Source: Marinihelvus sp942491555 (GTDB lineage Bacteria; Pseudomonadota; Gammaproteobacteria; Xanthomonadales; SZUA-36). Taken from it: 64,000 nucleotides of DNA. The stretch is taken from assembly GCA_942491555.1 (NCBI GenBank), contig CALOBN010000004.1:62001-126000 (forward strand), given 5' to 3'. Positions within the stretch are counted from its first letter, which is position 1. Each line of letters starts with the position of its first letter. Made by a program: the position numbers and the translations under genes. The notes under the pieces are model-generated. The model was not told where the DNA came from. It did no database searches and worked only from the letters and a program-made list of their open reading frames with translations. Below, one piece after another: positions 7,749 through 16,863 of this stretch.

Positions 7749-9332
7749 CTACCCGCCCTGGCGAATGCGGCCATAGCTGGCCGGTGCGCCTTCGGCCGGG
7801 GTGCTCTGCTTAATAAAGTCGCGAATATGCTGATTGGAAGTCTCAAGATCCGGCGCACGCAGGTACATCATGTGGCCACTTTCGTAACCCTCAAAACGCA
7901 TCCGGTCGCGTAAACGGCCACTGGGATCGAGCTGCCAGAGTACGTATTTACCGGTGAAATAATCGGTTGCGCCATCGTAGTAGCCCGATTGCACCATCAC
8001 GTGCAGAAAAGGGTTCTGGGCCATTGCCTGGCGAAGCTCTTCACCGACATTGGTGTCCTGACCTTCCCAGGGGTACACGTCGCCAAACAGCTTGTACTGA
8101 AGATCGGTATCAAAGCCGAGTTCATCGCGCAGGTAGTGGTTGATGGCCGGGGCAAAGGCATGGTTCCAGGAAATAAGTTCCGGTGGATAGTCGTAATTCT
8201 CCCCCGCATTCGTCCGGTCGATACCCAGGTAGCGGGAATCCAGTCGGCCGATCGTGTAACCCTCATCACGCAGCAGCTCTTTCCAGAAGGCATTGGCCGG
8301 CACAGCCAGGTTGTAGTCGAGCACAAAGCCCTCATCCAGGCCCGAGTAACGTGCTACTTGCGCAGCGATGCTGGCGCGTGTGGCCTCATCGATAAAACCG
8401 CCGCGGGCAAGCGCCGGCAAGTACTCATCAATGGTGAATTGCTCCACTTGTGCGAGCACATCAAGCAGGGCCATGTTTTGCAGTTCCGGCTCGAGCTGGC
8501 CATGGTAATGCGCCGCTGCCGTGTAATAAGGCAGCTTGAGCACAGCCGAACGCGGCGCCGGCCCGTCGGTCTCGAGCCCAAGCCCCGTGGGCGACACGAG
8601 GATTACGCCGTTAAGGTACATCCAGTGGCGGTTCTGAAGTGCCCCGGCCAGTCCGGAGACCCTGGTGGTACCGTAGCTTTCGCCGATCAGATACTTGGGT
8701 GAACGCCAGCGATTGACCCGTGAAACAAACACGTCAATCCAGTCGGCGAGGTATTCCACATCGGCCTCGACACCGAAGAATGTCTCGCGGTCCACCTCCT
8801 CGTCCAGAATCCTGGAAAAGCCGGTGTTCACAGGATTAACAAAGACGATGTCTGCAACATCAAGAATTGAGTAAGGGTTATCCCGCACGCCGTAAGGCTG
8901 TACCGGGTATCCCTCATCGTCAATGACAAGCTGCTTGGGGCTCGTATAACCCAGGTGCATCCACAACGACCCGGACCCGGGCCCACCATTGAAGGAAATA
9001 AACAGGGGCCGTCGTGCCTGGTCATCGACCCCCAGGCGTTCGTAATAGGTGTATTGCAGCGCAGCGATGGCACGATCTTCATCGCCATAGACCGGCTGCG
9101 TCCCGATGGTGACGCGGTAACGCACGCGTTCGCCCAGGATCGTAACTTCAGCCTCCTGAGACTGCGCCATGTCCACCGGCAGCTTGCGCTCCGGCAGGGT
9201 GTCCGCGGACGCCGCCTCTTCGGCCTCCTCCTGCGCCACGGCCGCTTGTGACAAGGCAGCAAGGCCAAGAAAAATCAAACACAGAACGCGCGGGTGGCCC
9301 AACGCAACGACAGGTTTCAGAAAATCGAACAT
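7749..9332 (-). CDS. Secreted serine carboxypeptidase-like protein, peptidase S10 family
   Basis: The longest frame begins at 9473, but the ATG at 9332 (GGAAGAAG upstream) starts with a signal peptide, MFDFLKPVVAL...SQAAVAQ, giving 527 residues. Family S10 marks are clear: the oxyanion region FNGGPGSGSLWMHLG, the nucleophile in GESYGTTR, a C-terminal Asp region (YYDGATDYFTG) and the catalytic His in ESGHMMYL. S10 enzymes remove C-terminal residues from peptides, usually at acidic pH in eukaryotic vacuoles; bacterial members are exported to the periplasm or beyond. The gene stands alone apart from the membrane protein downstream. Substrate is unknown. Confidence 0.92.
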   Translation of the reverse strand: MFDFLKPVVALGHPRVLCLIFLGLAALSQAAVAQEEAEEAASADTLPERKLPVDMAQSQEAEVTILGERVRYRVTIGTQPVYGDEDRAIAALQYTYYERLGVDDQARRPLFISFNGGPGSGSLWMHLGYTSPKQLVIDDEGYPVQPYGVRDNPYSILDVADIVFVNPVNTGFSRILDEEVDRETFFGVEADVEYLADWIDVFVSRVNRWRSPKYLIGESYGTTRVSGLAGALQNRHWMYLNGVILVSPTGLGLETDGPAPRSAVLKLPYYTAAAHYHGQLEPELQNMALLDVLAQVEQFTIDEYLPALARGGFIDEATRASIAAQVARYSGLDEGFVLDYNLAVPANAFWKELLRDEGYTIGRLDSRYLGIDRTNAGENYDYPPELISWNHAFAPAINHYLRDELGFDTDLQYKLFGDVYPWEGQDTNVGEELRQAMAQNPFLHVMVQSGYYDGATDYFTGKYVLWQLDPSGRLRDRMRFEGYESGHMMYLRAPDLETSNQHIRDFIKQSTPAEGAPASYGRIRQGG

Positions 9333-9467
9333 CAGCTTCTTCCAGACAGGGCAACAAAGGGAGCTAGTGTACTGGGGGTGAGGCACGACCCCAAGCACTC
9401 TAGTCCCGCCAAAGTTCACTCTGAACGGATTTCCCTGGCCGGTGGTTGCAGAGCATAGCGGTACACT

Positions 9468-10028
9468 TTGCAACTAAACTCATACCATCAGGCGTCAGGG
9501 AGAAGGATCATCAACTGGGATGCACTCGGAGCGACAGGTGAACTGCTGGGCTCAGTTCTCATTATGGTTACGCTGGTCTACCTGGCGATACAGACGCGCA
9601 GTATCAGCAAGCAAAACCAGGCCGAGGCCAGGTATGCCTTCGTCGAGGCGATGGCGGCAATCAACATGGTTGTTGCGCAGAGCACACCCACCGCGTCAAT
9701 CTGGCGAAGAGGCCTGGAGTCCGTTGAGAACCTGACCGAAGACGAGCGCATGCAGTTCTTCATGCTTCTGGGGCAGTACGCCAATCTCTGGTCGGTGATG
9801 CACCAGTTGCGCGAAGACAGCTTATTGCCGGATACGCAGTGGCTCATTGTCAGGAATGATATCGCGAGTATTCTTGGATCTGCCGGTGGCAAATACTTTT
9901 GGATCAATGGTGGCGAAACCGCGTTCGATACATCATTTTCGAATTTCGTCAATGCACTGCTCAAAGATCACTGTCAGCCCTATGACATGGCGAAAATGTC
10001 GTCCAACGCGAGTGATAGCGATACCTGA
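9468..10028 (+). CDS. Uncharacterised membrane-anchored protein
   Basis: Up to 186 residues from a TTG at 9468. The conserved-looking part begins INWDALGATGELLG, followed by one hydrophobic helix (SVLIMVTLVYLAIQT), a basic segment and a helical soluble domain with acidic and aromatic residues (RMQFFMLLGQYANLWSVMHQLRED). I recall similar unnamed proteins from marine gammaproteobacteria that begin with a DWEAIGAIGE-type segment; their function is unknown. No good ribosome binding site precedes the TTG, whereas AGGGAG lies 7 bases before an ATC at 9510, so the true start may be a rare AUC. It is divergent from the S10 peptidase and ends before a bidirectional terminator. Confidence 0.7.
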   Translation: MQLNSYHQASGRRIINWDALGATGELLGSVLIMVTLVYLAIQTRSISKQNQAEARYAFVEAMAAINMVVAQSTPTASIWRRGLESVENLTEDERMQFFMLLGQYANLWSVMHQLREDSLLPDTQWLIVRNDIASILGSAGGKYFWINGGETAFDTSFSNFVNALLKDHCQPYDMAKMSSNASDSDT

Positions 10029-10065
10029 TACGGCACTGGAGCTGGCAGCTTTGATGAGCGCGTAT

Positions 10066-10102
10066 AAAAAAAGCAGGTGTTGAAGGTCAACACCTGCTTT
10101 TT
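10066..10102. terminator. Bidirectional intrinsic terminator
   Basis: AGCAGGTGTTGA (10072-10083) pairs perfectly with TCAACACCTGCT (10087-10098) around a 3-base loop, flanked by an A run on the left and a T run on the right. It serves the unknown gene reading rightward and tRNA-Val reading leftward. Confidence 0.9.
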
Positions 10103-10109
10103 CCGTTTT

Positions 10110-10184
10110 TGGTGGGCACGACTGGGATCGAACCAGTGACCCCTACCATGTCAAGGTAGTGCTCTACCGCTGAGCTACGCGCCC
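10110..10184 (-). tRNA. tRNA-Val (anticodon GAC)
   Basis: 75 nt including an encoded CCA. The acceptor stem GGGCGCG/CGUGCCC (one G-U), D arm, anticodon stem CTACC/GGTAG with loop TTGACAT giving anticodon GAC, and the T arm with GGTTCGATCC all fold normally. The terminator at 10066-10102 lies directly downstream. Confidence 0.97.
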
Positions 10185-10400
10185 TGGATTGCCGGGTTGG
10201 GTTATTGCCTTCGCCGACCTCCGCAGAGGGCGCGCAAGTTATCACAGTTTGGTCTTCCGCCTCAAGATTTTTCGCGATATTGCTCGCTTCATCGCAGGCT
10301 GCGCAGGGATTCCGGCGGATGGACAAACGAGTCGTTTTTTTCATCTTCAGCGGGCGTTATAGTGGACCGATAATGACAATTCTGAGCTGCTGAACTCCTC

Positions 10401-13400
10401 ATGACCGATACCTTCGTCCACCTGCACCTGCACTCGGAATTCTCCCTGGTGGACAGCACGCTGCGGCTTAAATCGATGATCGCACGGGCCAAAGAGCTGG
10501 GTATGCCCGCCATCGCAGTGACCGACCAGTTCAACCTGTTTGCCCTGGTGAAGTTTTACCGCGCCGCGGTCGCTGCCGGGCTGAAACCGATTGTCGGCGC
10601 CGATGTGCTGATTCAAAACCCCGAAGACCTGGATCATCCCTCGCGTCTCGTCCTGTTATGCCAGGACCGGGATGGCTACCTGAATCTGTGTCAGCTTTTG
10701 AGCCGCGGTTACATGGAAGGTCAGCACCTCGGCCTGCCCTACCTGCAGCGCGAGTGGGTCTCGGCGCACAGCAAGGGACTGATTGCGCTGAGCGCTGCGC
10801 GTGAGGGGGACATTGGGCAGGCCCTGCTCAACAACCACCCCAACAAGGCACGCCAACTCTTAAAAGGCTGGCAACGGGATTTCCCGGATCGCTTTTATAT
10901 TGAACTGCAACGCACCGGCCGCGAGCGGGAAACCGTTTACGAGGCGCTGGCACTCCAGTTGGCCAGTGACCTGGACTGCCCGGTGGTGGCAACCAACGAC
11001 GTGCGCTTCCTGGAGCAGAACGACTTCGAGGCCCATGATGCCCGGGTGTGTATTCACGAGGGCCGGCTTGTCTCAGACAAGCGCCGTGAGCAGCGCTATT
11101 CAGATCAGCAGTATCTTAAAAGCCCGGAGGAAATGCGCGCGGCCTTTCATGACCTGCCCGAAGCACTTGAGAATGCGGTAGAACTGGCCCGTCGCTGCAA
11201 CCTTGAGCTGGAGTTTGACAAGTACTATCTGCCGGACTTTCCGACCCCGGAAGGCGAGGCTATTGGCACGTTTTTGCAACGCGTATCCAGCGAGGGGCTC
11301 GAAAAGCTGTTGGCGAATCACGGACCGGCGGAGGGCCACAGCATCGAGGACTACCACGCCCGGCTGGATCGCGAGCTTGGCGTTATCAACGATATGGGTT
11401 TTCCCGGTTACTTCCTGATCGTCGCCGACTTTATCCGCTGGTCAAAAAACAACGGTATACCGGTCGGCCCCGGCCGTGGCTCAGGGGCCGGTTCGGTGGT
11501 GGCCTGGGCGCTCGGCATTACCGGTCTGGACCCGCTGCAGTACGACCTGCTGTTTGAGCGCTTCCTGAACCCCGAACGTATCTCCATGCCCGATTTCGAT
11601 GTCGACTTTTGCATGGATCAGCGCGACCGGGTGATCGATTATGTGGCCGAGCGCTACGGTCGCAACCAGGTCAGCCAGATCATTACCTACGGCACCATGG
11701 CGGCCAAGGCCGTGGTGCGCGATTGCGGGCGCGTGCTGGGCCATGGTTATGGTTTTGTCGACAGCATCGCCAAACTGGTGCCATTGGAACTGGGCATTAC
11801 GCTGGACAAGGCACTGGAAGCGGAGCCTGAATTGGCCCGCCGTTACGATGACGAGGAAGACACCCGCGCGGTGCTCGACCTGGCCCGCTCGCTGGAAGGG
11901 CTGACACGGAACGCTGGCAAGCATGCCGGTGGCGTGGTTATTGCGCCCTCCGATCTGACCGATTTCACCCCGCTGTTTTGTGAATCGGGTGGCGGCAGCG
12001 CCGTTACCCAGTTTGATAAGGATGATGTCGAGGCCATCGGCCTGGTCAAGTTTGACTTCCTGGGCCTGCGCACGCTGACCATCATTGACTGGGCGCTGCG
12101 CACCATTAACCGCATCCGCGCGGCAGCCGGCGAAGCAGACCTGGTGCTCGAAACCCTGCCCATGGATGATGAGCGCAGTTTCCAGTTGCTGCGCGCCTGC
12201 CAGACGACCGCTGTCTTCCAGCTTGAGTCGCGTGGCATGAAGGACCTCATCCGCAAGCTGCAACCGGACCACTTCGATGAAATTATCGCGCTGGTCGCCC
12301 TGTTCCGCCCCGGCCCGCTGGAATCGGGCATGGTCGACACCTACATCGATGTAAAGCACGGCCGCAAACCGGTTTCCTACCCGCACCCGAAGGTCGAGGA
12401 AATTCTCGAGCCGACCAACGGCGTCATTCTCTACCAGGAACAGGTGATGCAGATCGCCCAGGACCTGGCCGGCTACAGCCTGGGTGATGCAGATATCCTG
12501 CGCCGCGCCATGGGCAAGAAAAAACCCGCGGAGATGGCCAAGCAGCGCAAAATTTTCGTGGATGGCTCAGTGGCCCGGGACATTCCCGAGGAGAAAGCCA
12601 ACTTCATTTTTGACCAGATGGAAACCTTCGCGGGCTATGGCTTCAACAAGTCGCACTCGGCCGCCTATGCGCTGATTTCCTATCACACCGCCTATCTGAA
12701 GGCGCACTACCCGGCGCCCTTTATGGCCGCCGTGCTGTCTGCGGACATGGACAATACGGACAAGGTCGGCGACATGATTGCCGAATGTCGCGCCATGAAC
12801 CTGACCATGCTGACACCGGATATCAACCACTCCATTCATCATTTTGCGGCCCTGGATGCCACCACCATCCGCTATGGTCTCGGGGCTTTGAAAGGTCTGG
12901 GCAAAGGCGCGATCGAGAGCATCATCGAGGAGCGTGATTCCGGCGGCGAGTTTTTGAACCTGTCAGATTTCTGTGTGCGCATCGATCTGCAGAAGGTTAA
13001 CAAGCGCGCCCTGGAGACGCTGATTCGCTCCGGGGCCATGGACCCGCTGGATGAGAACGCCAACCGGGCCCGCATGCTGGCCGCCATGGAGCCGGTTCTG
13101 CGCGCCGCTGAACAGGCCCAGCGCAACCGCGATTCCGGTCAGACCGACATGTTTGGTAACAGCACCGGCGACACCAGCGCACCCATCCAGATTGAGCTGC
13201 CTGACCTGCCGCCCTGGCCGGAACTACAGCGTCTGCAGGCAGAAAAAGAAGCCCTTGGCCTGTTCCTGACCGGGCACCCGGCCCTGGTGCACCGGCCCGA
13301 TACCAAGCGCTTCACCACCTCCACCATTGGCCGGCTCGGCAAGCTGGTCCCCGCCAGTGACGGCAACCGGCGTAATGCCGGCGTACCGATGACCATTGCC

Positions 13401-13868
13401 GGGCTGGTGTGCGCCATGCGCCGTGCCGGACGCCGGCTGTTTGTCACCATCGAAGACAGCGACGGGCGCATGGACATTGCCCTCTACGATGAGGCCTTCA
13501 ATCTTTATGGGGAGTTACTGAACAAGGACGAGATGATCGTCGTCGAGGGCAAGGTTTCCGTGGATGATTTTAACGGTGGCTACCGCATGACCGCCAACAA
13601 GGTCATGTCGCTGGCCGATGCCAAAGCACGCTTCGCCCGGGGCGTGCGAATTTCGGTACAGGGCCCCTGCCCTGAGCTGGCCGAAGAGCTGTGCGCCGCC
13701 TTTGCGCCCTACCGCAACGGCGTGGGCAAAGTATTCCTGAGCTATCGAAACCCGCGCGCGCGGGCGCGCCTGCAACTGGGCAGGGAGTGGCAGGTAAACC
13801 CCTGCGAAGAACTGGTTGCAGCCCTGAGCACGCTGCCAGGTGTGACTGACGCGCGGCTGGTGTACTGA
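10401..13868 (+). CDS. dnaE: DNA polymerase III alpha subunit
   Basis: 1155 residues (E. coli 1160). The N-terminal PHP domain starts FVHLHLHSEFSLVD. The palm carries two catalytic aspartates in PDFDVDF (about residues 396-400) and a third in KFDFLGLRTL (about 550). GRGSGAGSVVAWALG precedes them, and the tandem HhH, OB and C-terminal tau-binding regions follow. It is the replicative polymerase catalytic subunit, working with the clamp loader whose dnaX subunit is also in this window. No strong ribosome binding site precedes the ATG. It stands alone, downstream of the divergent tRNA-Val. Confidence 0.99.
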   Translation: MTDTFVHLHLHSEFSLVDSTLRLKSMIARAKELGMPAIAVTDQFNLFALVKFYRAAVAAGLKPIVGADVLIQNPEDLDHPSRLVLLCQDRDGYLNLCQLLSRGYMEGQHLGLPYLQREWVSAHSKGLIALSAAREGDIGQALLNNHPNKARQLLKGWQRDFPDRFYIELQRTGRERETVYEALALQLASDLDCPVVATNDVRFLEQNDFEAHDARVCIHEGRLVSDKRREQRYSDQQYLKSPEEMRAAFHDLPEALENAVELARRCNLELEFDKYYLPDFPTPEGEAIGTFLQRVSSEGLEKLLANHGPAEGHSIEDYHARLDRELGVINDMGFPGYFLIVADFIRWSKNNGIPVGPGRGSGAGSVVAWALGITGLDPLQYDLLFERFLNPERISMPDFDVDFCMDQRDRVIDYVAERYGRNQVSQIITYGTMAAKAVVRDCGRVLGHGYGFVDSIAKLVPLELGITLDKALEAEPELARRYDDEEDTRAVLDLARSLEGLTRNAGKHAGGVVIAPSDLTDFTPLFCESGGGSAVTQFDKDDVEAIGLVKFDFLGLRTLTIIDWALRTINRIRAAAGEADLVLETLPMDDERSFQLLRACQTTAVFQLESRGMKDLIRKLQPDHFDEIIALVALFRPGPLESGMVDTYIDVKHGRKPVSYPHPKVEEILEPTNGVILYQEQVMQIAQDLAGYSLGDADILRRAMGKKKPAEMAKQRKIFVDGSVARDIPEEKANFIFDQMETFAGYGFNKSHSAAYALISYHTAYLKAHYPAPFMAAVLSADMDNTDKVGDMIAECRAMNLTMLTPDINHSIHHFAALDATTIRYGLGALKGLGKGAIESIIEERDSGGEFLNLSDFCVRIDLQKVNKRALETLIRSGAMDPLDENANRARMLAAMEPVLRAAEQAQRNRDSGQTDMFGNSTGDTSAPIQIELPDLPPWPELQRLQAEKEALGLFLTGHPALVHRPDTKRFTTSTIGRLGKLVPASDGNRRNAGVPMTIAGLVCAMRRAGRRLFVTIEDSDGRMDIALYDEAFNLYGELLNKDEMIVVEGKVSVDDFNGGYRMTANKVMSLADAKARFARGVRISVQGPCPELAEELCAAFAPYRNGVGKVFLSYRNPRARARLQLGREWQVNPCEELVAALSTLPGVTDARLVY

Positions 13869-13910
13869 GGCAGTTAAAAGCCCGCCGGTAGCGGTCGAAA
13901 AAGGTGCGCT

Positions 13911-14522
13911 CTAGCGAATGGCGCTGGCATAACGTCTCTGCAAGATAGCAACACGGCGGACATATTCACGGGTTTCGCTATATGGGGGCACACCGGAATG
14001 GTTCTCTACAGCCCCCGGCCCGGCGTTGTACGCCGCTGCAGCCAGCGTCACATTGCCATTGAACTGCTCGAGCAGGCCCGCCAGGTAGCGCGTACCGCCT
14101 TCGATATTGGCCACCGGGTCGTAGGGATCGGTCACACCCAGATCGCTTGCGGTACCCGGCATAAGCTGCATCAGCCCCTGCGCGCCTTTGGGTGAACGTG
14201 CATCGATCTGGTACGCCGATTCGGCGTGGATGATCGCACGAATCAGGCTTTCATCGACCGCATGGACGGCCGCCACTTCGCGGATAATTTCCGGATAGGC
14301 AGCAGTGTTAAGGGGCACATTTTCCCAGTTAATCCGCCCGCTGCAGCCCGGATCGGAGGCGTAACAGGGGATGCGAATGGCTTCAAAGCGCTGCCCGGAT
14401 GGGGGCTTCTCACTGGTCAGGTGAACCACTCCGTTTTCATCGGTGTATTTATAAATCTGGGCGGACGCAGAACCTGACGCGAGAACCAGCAACAACACCA
14501 GGGCAAATCCCAGGTAATTCAT
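13911..14522 (-). CDS. Periplasmic lytic transglycosylase, SLT domain with DUF4124
   Basis: From ATG 14522 the protein has a clear signal peptide (MNYLGFALVLLLVLASGSASA); an ATG at 14576 would add 18 residues and cannot be excluded. A short DUF4124-type segment (IYKYTDENGVVHLTS) precedes a lysozyme-like SLT domain: ESLIRAIIHAESAYQ with the catalytic Glu, SPKGAQGLMQLMPGTA, and AAAAYNAGPGAVE. Such enzymes cleave peptidoglycan between MurNAc and GlcNAc with formation of 1,6-anhydroMurNAc. No lipobox is present, so a soluble periplasmic form is likely. It converges on dnaE, 42 bases away. Confidence 0.93.
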   Translation of the reverse strand: MNYLGFALVLLLVLASGSASAQIYKYTDENGVVHLTSEKPPSGQRFEAIRIPCYASDPGCSGRINWENVPLNTAAYPEIIREVAAVHAVDESLIRAIIHAESAYQIDARSPKGAQGLMQLMPGTASDLGVTDPYDPVANIEGGTRYLAGLLEQFNGNVTLAAAAYNAGPGAVENHSGVPPYSETREYVRRVAILQRRYASAIR

Positions 14523-14661
14523 TGCGTGAGGCACTTTTCCGCCGCCTTGAAACCGATTGATATTGAGCGCGTCCATCGTGTTGGGGCAATTCCTGCAGCC
14601 TGACTTGCGCTATTCTATGTCGAATTAAGCCGAGAGGCGTAGTGCATTCGCGGAGCAGGGT

Positions 14662-14907
14662 ATGGAAATTATTGTTGCATTAATTGTCGGCGGTGTTGCC
14701 GGCTGGCTGGCCGGGCTCGTAATGAAAGGCTCCAGCCAGGGCGTTTTGATGAACATTGTGATTGGCCTGATTGGCGGCATCATCGGCGGTTTCCTGTTCG
14801 GACTGGTGGGCGTGAGCACCGGCGGCGGACTGGTTGGCAGCATCGTTACTGCCTTCGTCGGCGCGGTAGTACTGTTGTGGATTGTCGGCAAATTCAGAGG
14901 TAAATAA
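14662..14907 (+). CDS. GlsB/YeaQ/YmgE family small membrane protein
   Basis: 81 residues, three hydrophobic Gly-rich segments (VALIVGGVAGWLAGLVM, IVIGLIGGIIGGFLFGL, GSIVTAFVGAVVLLWIV) and a basic end KFRGK. This is the pattern of the YeaQ/YmgE family, also called transglycosylase-associated proteins, which are induced in stationary phase or stress; molecular function is not established. A GGAGCAGGG sequence precedes the ATG. It is divergent from the lytic transglycosylase gene, which fits the family's alternative name, although no physical link is shown. Confidence 0.92.
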   Translation: MEIIVALIVGGVAGWLAGLVMKGSSQGVLMNIVIGLIGGIIGGFLFGLVGVSTGGGLVGSIVTAFVGAVVLLWIVGKFRGK

Positions 14908-14937
14908 CGGATTCAGAACAGGGCCGTAAGACCTTTT

Positions 14938-14963
14938 AGCCTGGCCGACATTCGGACCAGGCT
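14938..14963. terminator. Hairpin between convergent yeaQ-like and tesB genes
   Basis: AGCCTGG and CCAGGCT form a 7-pair stem around a short spacer, 31 bases after the yeaQ-like stop and 62 bases beyond the tesB stop. It lacks a T run on either side, so it may be a weak or Rho-assisted end. Confidence 0.35.
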
Positions 14964-15024
14964 GTTCGGCCTGGGGCTGCCGAGGCAAGCGCTTCCAGCA
15001 GCAAGTCGCTTGCACCGCGCGATC

Positions 15025-15924
15025 TTACCCTTGCTCAGAATCCGGCTTCGGTACCCGGATCATGCCCTCTTGCGCCGTGCTGGCCACCAGGCGGCCCGCG
15101 CGATCGTAGATCAGCCCACGAGCCAGGCCGCGGCTACCGCCGCTGTTGGGGCTGTCACAGTCGTACAGCAGCCAATCATCAACCCGTACATCGCGATGAA
15201 ACCACATGGCATGGTCCAGGCTCGCCATGATCAGGTTGTCCTTGCTGAATGAGATGCCGTGCGGCAAGGTGGCCATGCCGATAAGGTGAAAATCCGACGC
15301 ATAAGCCAGCAGCGTCCGGTGCAGATTTTGTGAATCGCCGAGTTCGCCACTCAGACGGAACCAGATCTGTTGCCGGGGCGGCATCGGCACCGGGTGAAAC
15401 GGGTCCTGGGCGATAACCGGACGGAACTCGAAAGGACCAAAGCGGTTGTACCAGCGACGCAGCTTGGGCGGTGCCGTGGCCAGCTCGTCCCTGGCCAGCT
15501 CATGATCATTCTGCAGGTCCTCGGGCGGTGGCACGTCTGGCATTTCGAACTGGTGCTCTACCCCTTCCTGCGGCAACTGGAATGAGGCCGCAAGCGTAAA
15601 AATCTGCCGGCCGTGTTGAATCGCCACCACGCGTCTTGCGGTGAAACTGCGGCCGTCCCGGCTGCGATCAACGTTGTACACAATCGGCGCATCCGGATCA
15701 CCGGCACGCAGAAAATAAGCATGCAGGGAGTGCACAACCCGGTCTTCCACCGTCTGGGTGGCAGCGAGTAAAGCCTGCGCCAGAACCTGCCCACCGAATA
15801 CCCGCTCGGTTCCAATATCGCGGCTTTCACCCCGGAACAGGTTTACCTCGAGCTGTTCGAGGGTCATCAGGTCGAGCAGTTCCCGGACGGCTTCGTCGCC
15901 GGAGCCGTGAGGCTTATCTGTCAT
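15025..15924 (-). CDS. tesB: Acyl-CoA thioesterase II
   Basis: 299 residues from ATG 15924 (AGGAG 10 bases upstream); a longer in-frame extension overlaps the divergent kinase gene and is discarded. Double hotdog fold typical of TesB: first repeat with RVFGGQVLAQALLAA and VHSLHAYFLRAGD, second repeat with SDFHLIGMATLPHG, and SLDHAMWFHRDVRVDDWLLY carrying the acidic residue of the active site, followed by RGLARGLIYDRAGRLVASTAQEG. It hydrolyses medium and long acyl-CoAs to free acid and CoA in the cytoplasm. Monocistronic and divergent from the P-loop kinase. Confidence 0.96.
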   Translation of the reverse strand: MTDKPHGSGDEAVRELLDLMTLEQLEVNLFRGESRDIGTERVFGGQVLAQALLAATQTVEDRVVHSLHAYFLRAGDPDAPIVYNVDRSRDGRSFTARRVVAIQHGRQIFTLAASFQLPQEGVEHQFEMPDVPPPEDLQNDHELARDELATAPPKLRRWYNRFGPFEFRPVIAQDPFHPVPMPPRQQIWFRLSGELGDSQNLHRTLLAYASDFHLIGMATLPHGISFSKDNLIMASLDHAMWFHRDVRVDDWLLYDCDSPNSGGSRGLARGLIYDRAGRLVASTAQEGMIRVPKPDSEQG

Positions 15925-15993
15925 CTGTTTCACACTCCTGCCTGGTGCAATATCAACCACCCGCGCCTGGGAATGTTTCGCTACCATGCCCGA

Positions 15994-16863
15994 ATGATGT
16001 CGAAGTGTAACGCACACGCCCTGAAGTGGCTCGCCGGACACAGTACCGTACCGGCACAACAACGCGCTGCCCTGGCCGGACTGGCACCCGCCTTGCTGGA
16101 CGCCCTGCCCGCCGGAGCGCCATGGCTTCTCGGACTTGGCGGCCCGCCCGGAACGGGCAAATCCACATTGGCCGGTATGCTCGTGGCCTGCGACAGCAAG
16201 TTCACGCAGTCCTCTCCGGCAAGCCCGGAACCCGCGATCATCATCTTGTCCCTGGATGACTATTACCTGTCGCGTACCGCGCGCCTCGCACTGGCGCAGC
16301 AAGTGCATCCGGCACTGGCGCAGCGCGGTGTGCCCGGCACCCATGACCTGAATCGTTTGTTCGAGGACATTGATCGCCTATTGGCGGGCCACACAGGACC
16401 CTTGAATCTGCCCGTATTCAACAAGGCAATCGATGACCAAACTCCACAAGGCCGGGACATTGTTGTGGATGGACGACCGGCAAGAGTTATTCTGGAAGGC
16501 TGGCTGGTCGGTATACCGCCTCTGGCGCAGGCCACGGCCGGGGATTCGCTGCAAGACGAAGCATCAGAGCACTTGCGGCGCCACATGGCCACGCAGCTAA
16601 ACACGTTTCATCAGGGCTTAATGGACCGCGCCTGTGCCTTATGGATGCTGACCGCTCCGGATTTTGCCACGGTCCGCGAGTGGCGCTGGCAGCAGGAGCA
16701 GGACTTGCCACAACGTATGCTGCAATCACCGGCAGAGGTTGAACGATTCCTGCAACCCTTCGAAGTCTTCATTGACCACCAGTTAAAGCATGCCGGGGAA
16801 AGCGCCGATCTGGTCATTAAACTTGACAGGGACCACCACCCTCACCTGCAATGCGCGCCATGA
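15994..16863 (+). CDS. P-loop kinase, probable D-glycerate 3-kinase-like
   Basis: About 289 residues; the start is uncertain (ATGs at 15973, 15994 and 15997, none with a clear ribosome binding site). Walker A is GGPPGTGKST; LSLDDYYLSR and an RGVPGTHDL segment follow, then a basic/acidic region FNKAIDD and the WLVGIPP stretch. This arrangement is that of the uridine kinase-like family containing plant-type glycerate kinase and E. coli YggC. D-glycerate phosphorylation is the best guess for the substrate, not proven. Its stop overlaps the sbcB start as ATGA, so the two genes are translationally coupled. Confidence 0.75.
   Translation: MMSKCNAHALKWLAGHSTVPAQQRAALAGLAPALLDALPAGAPWLLGLGGPPGTGKSTLAGMLVACDSKFTQSSPASPEPAIIILSLDDYYLSRTARLALAQQVHPALAQRGVPGTHDLNRLFEDIDRLLAGHTGPLNLPVFNKAIDDQTPQGRDIVVDGRPARVILEGWLVGIPPLAQATAGDSLQDEASEHLRRHMATQLNTFHQGLMDRACALWMLTAPDFATVREWRWQQEQDLPQRMLQSPAEVERFLQPFEVFIDHQLKHAGESADLVIKLDRDHHPHLQCAP

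Noticed and set aside
11481..12386. 301-codon minus-strand frame within dnaE
   Set aside because: Antisense to the catalytic core of dnaE, which is complete; composition is that of a mirror frame.
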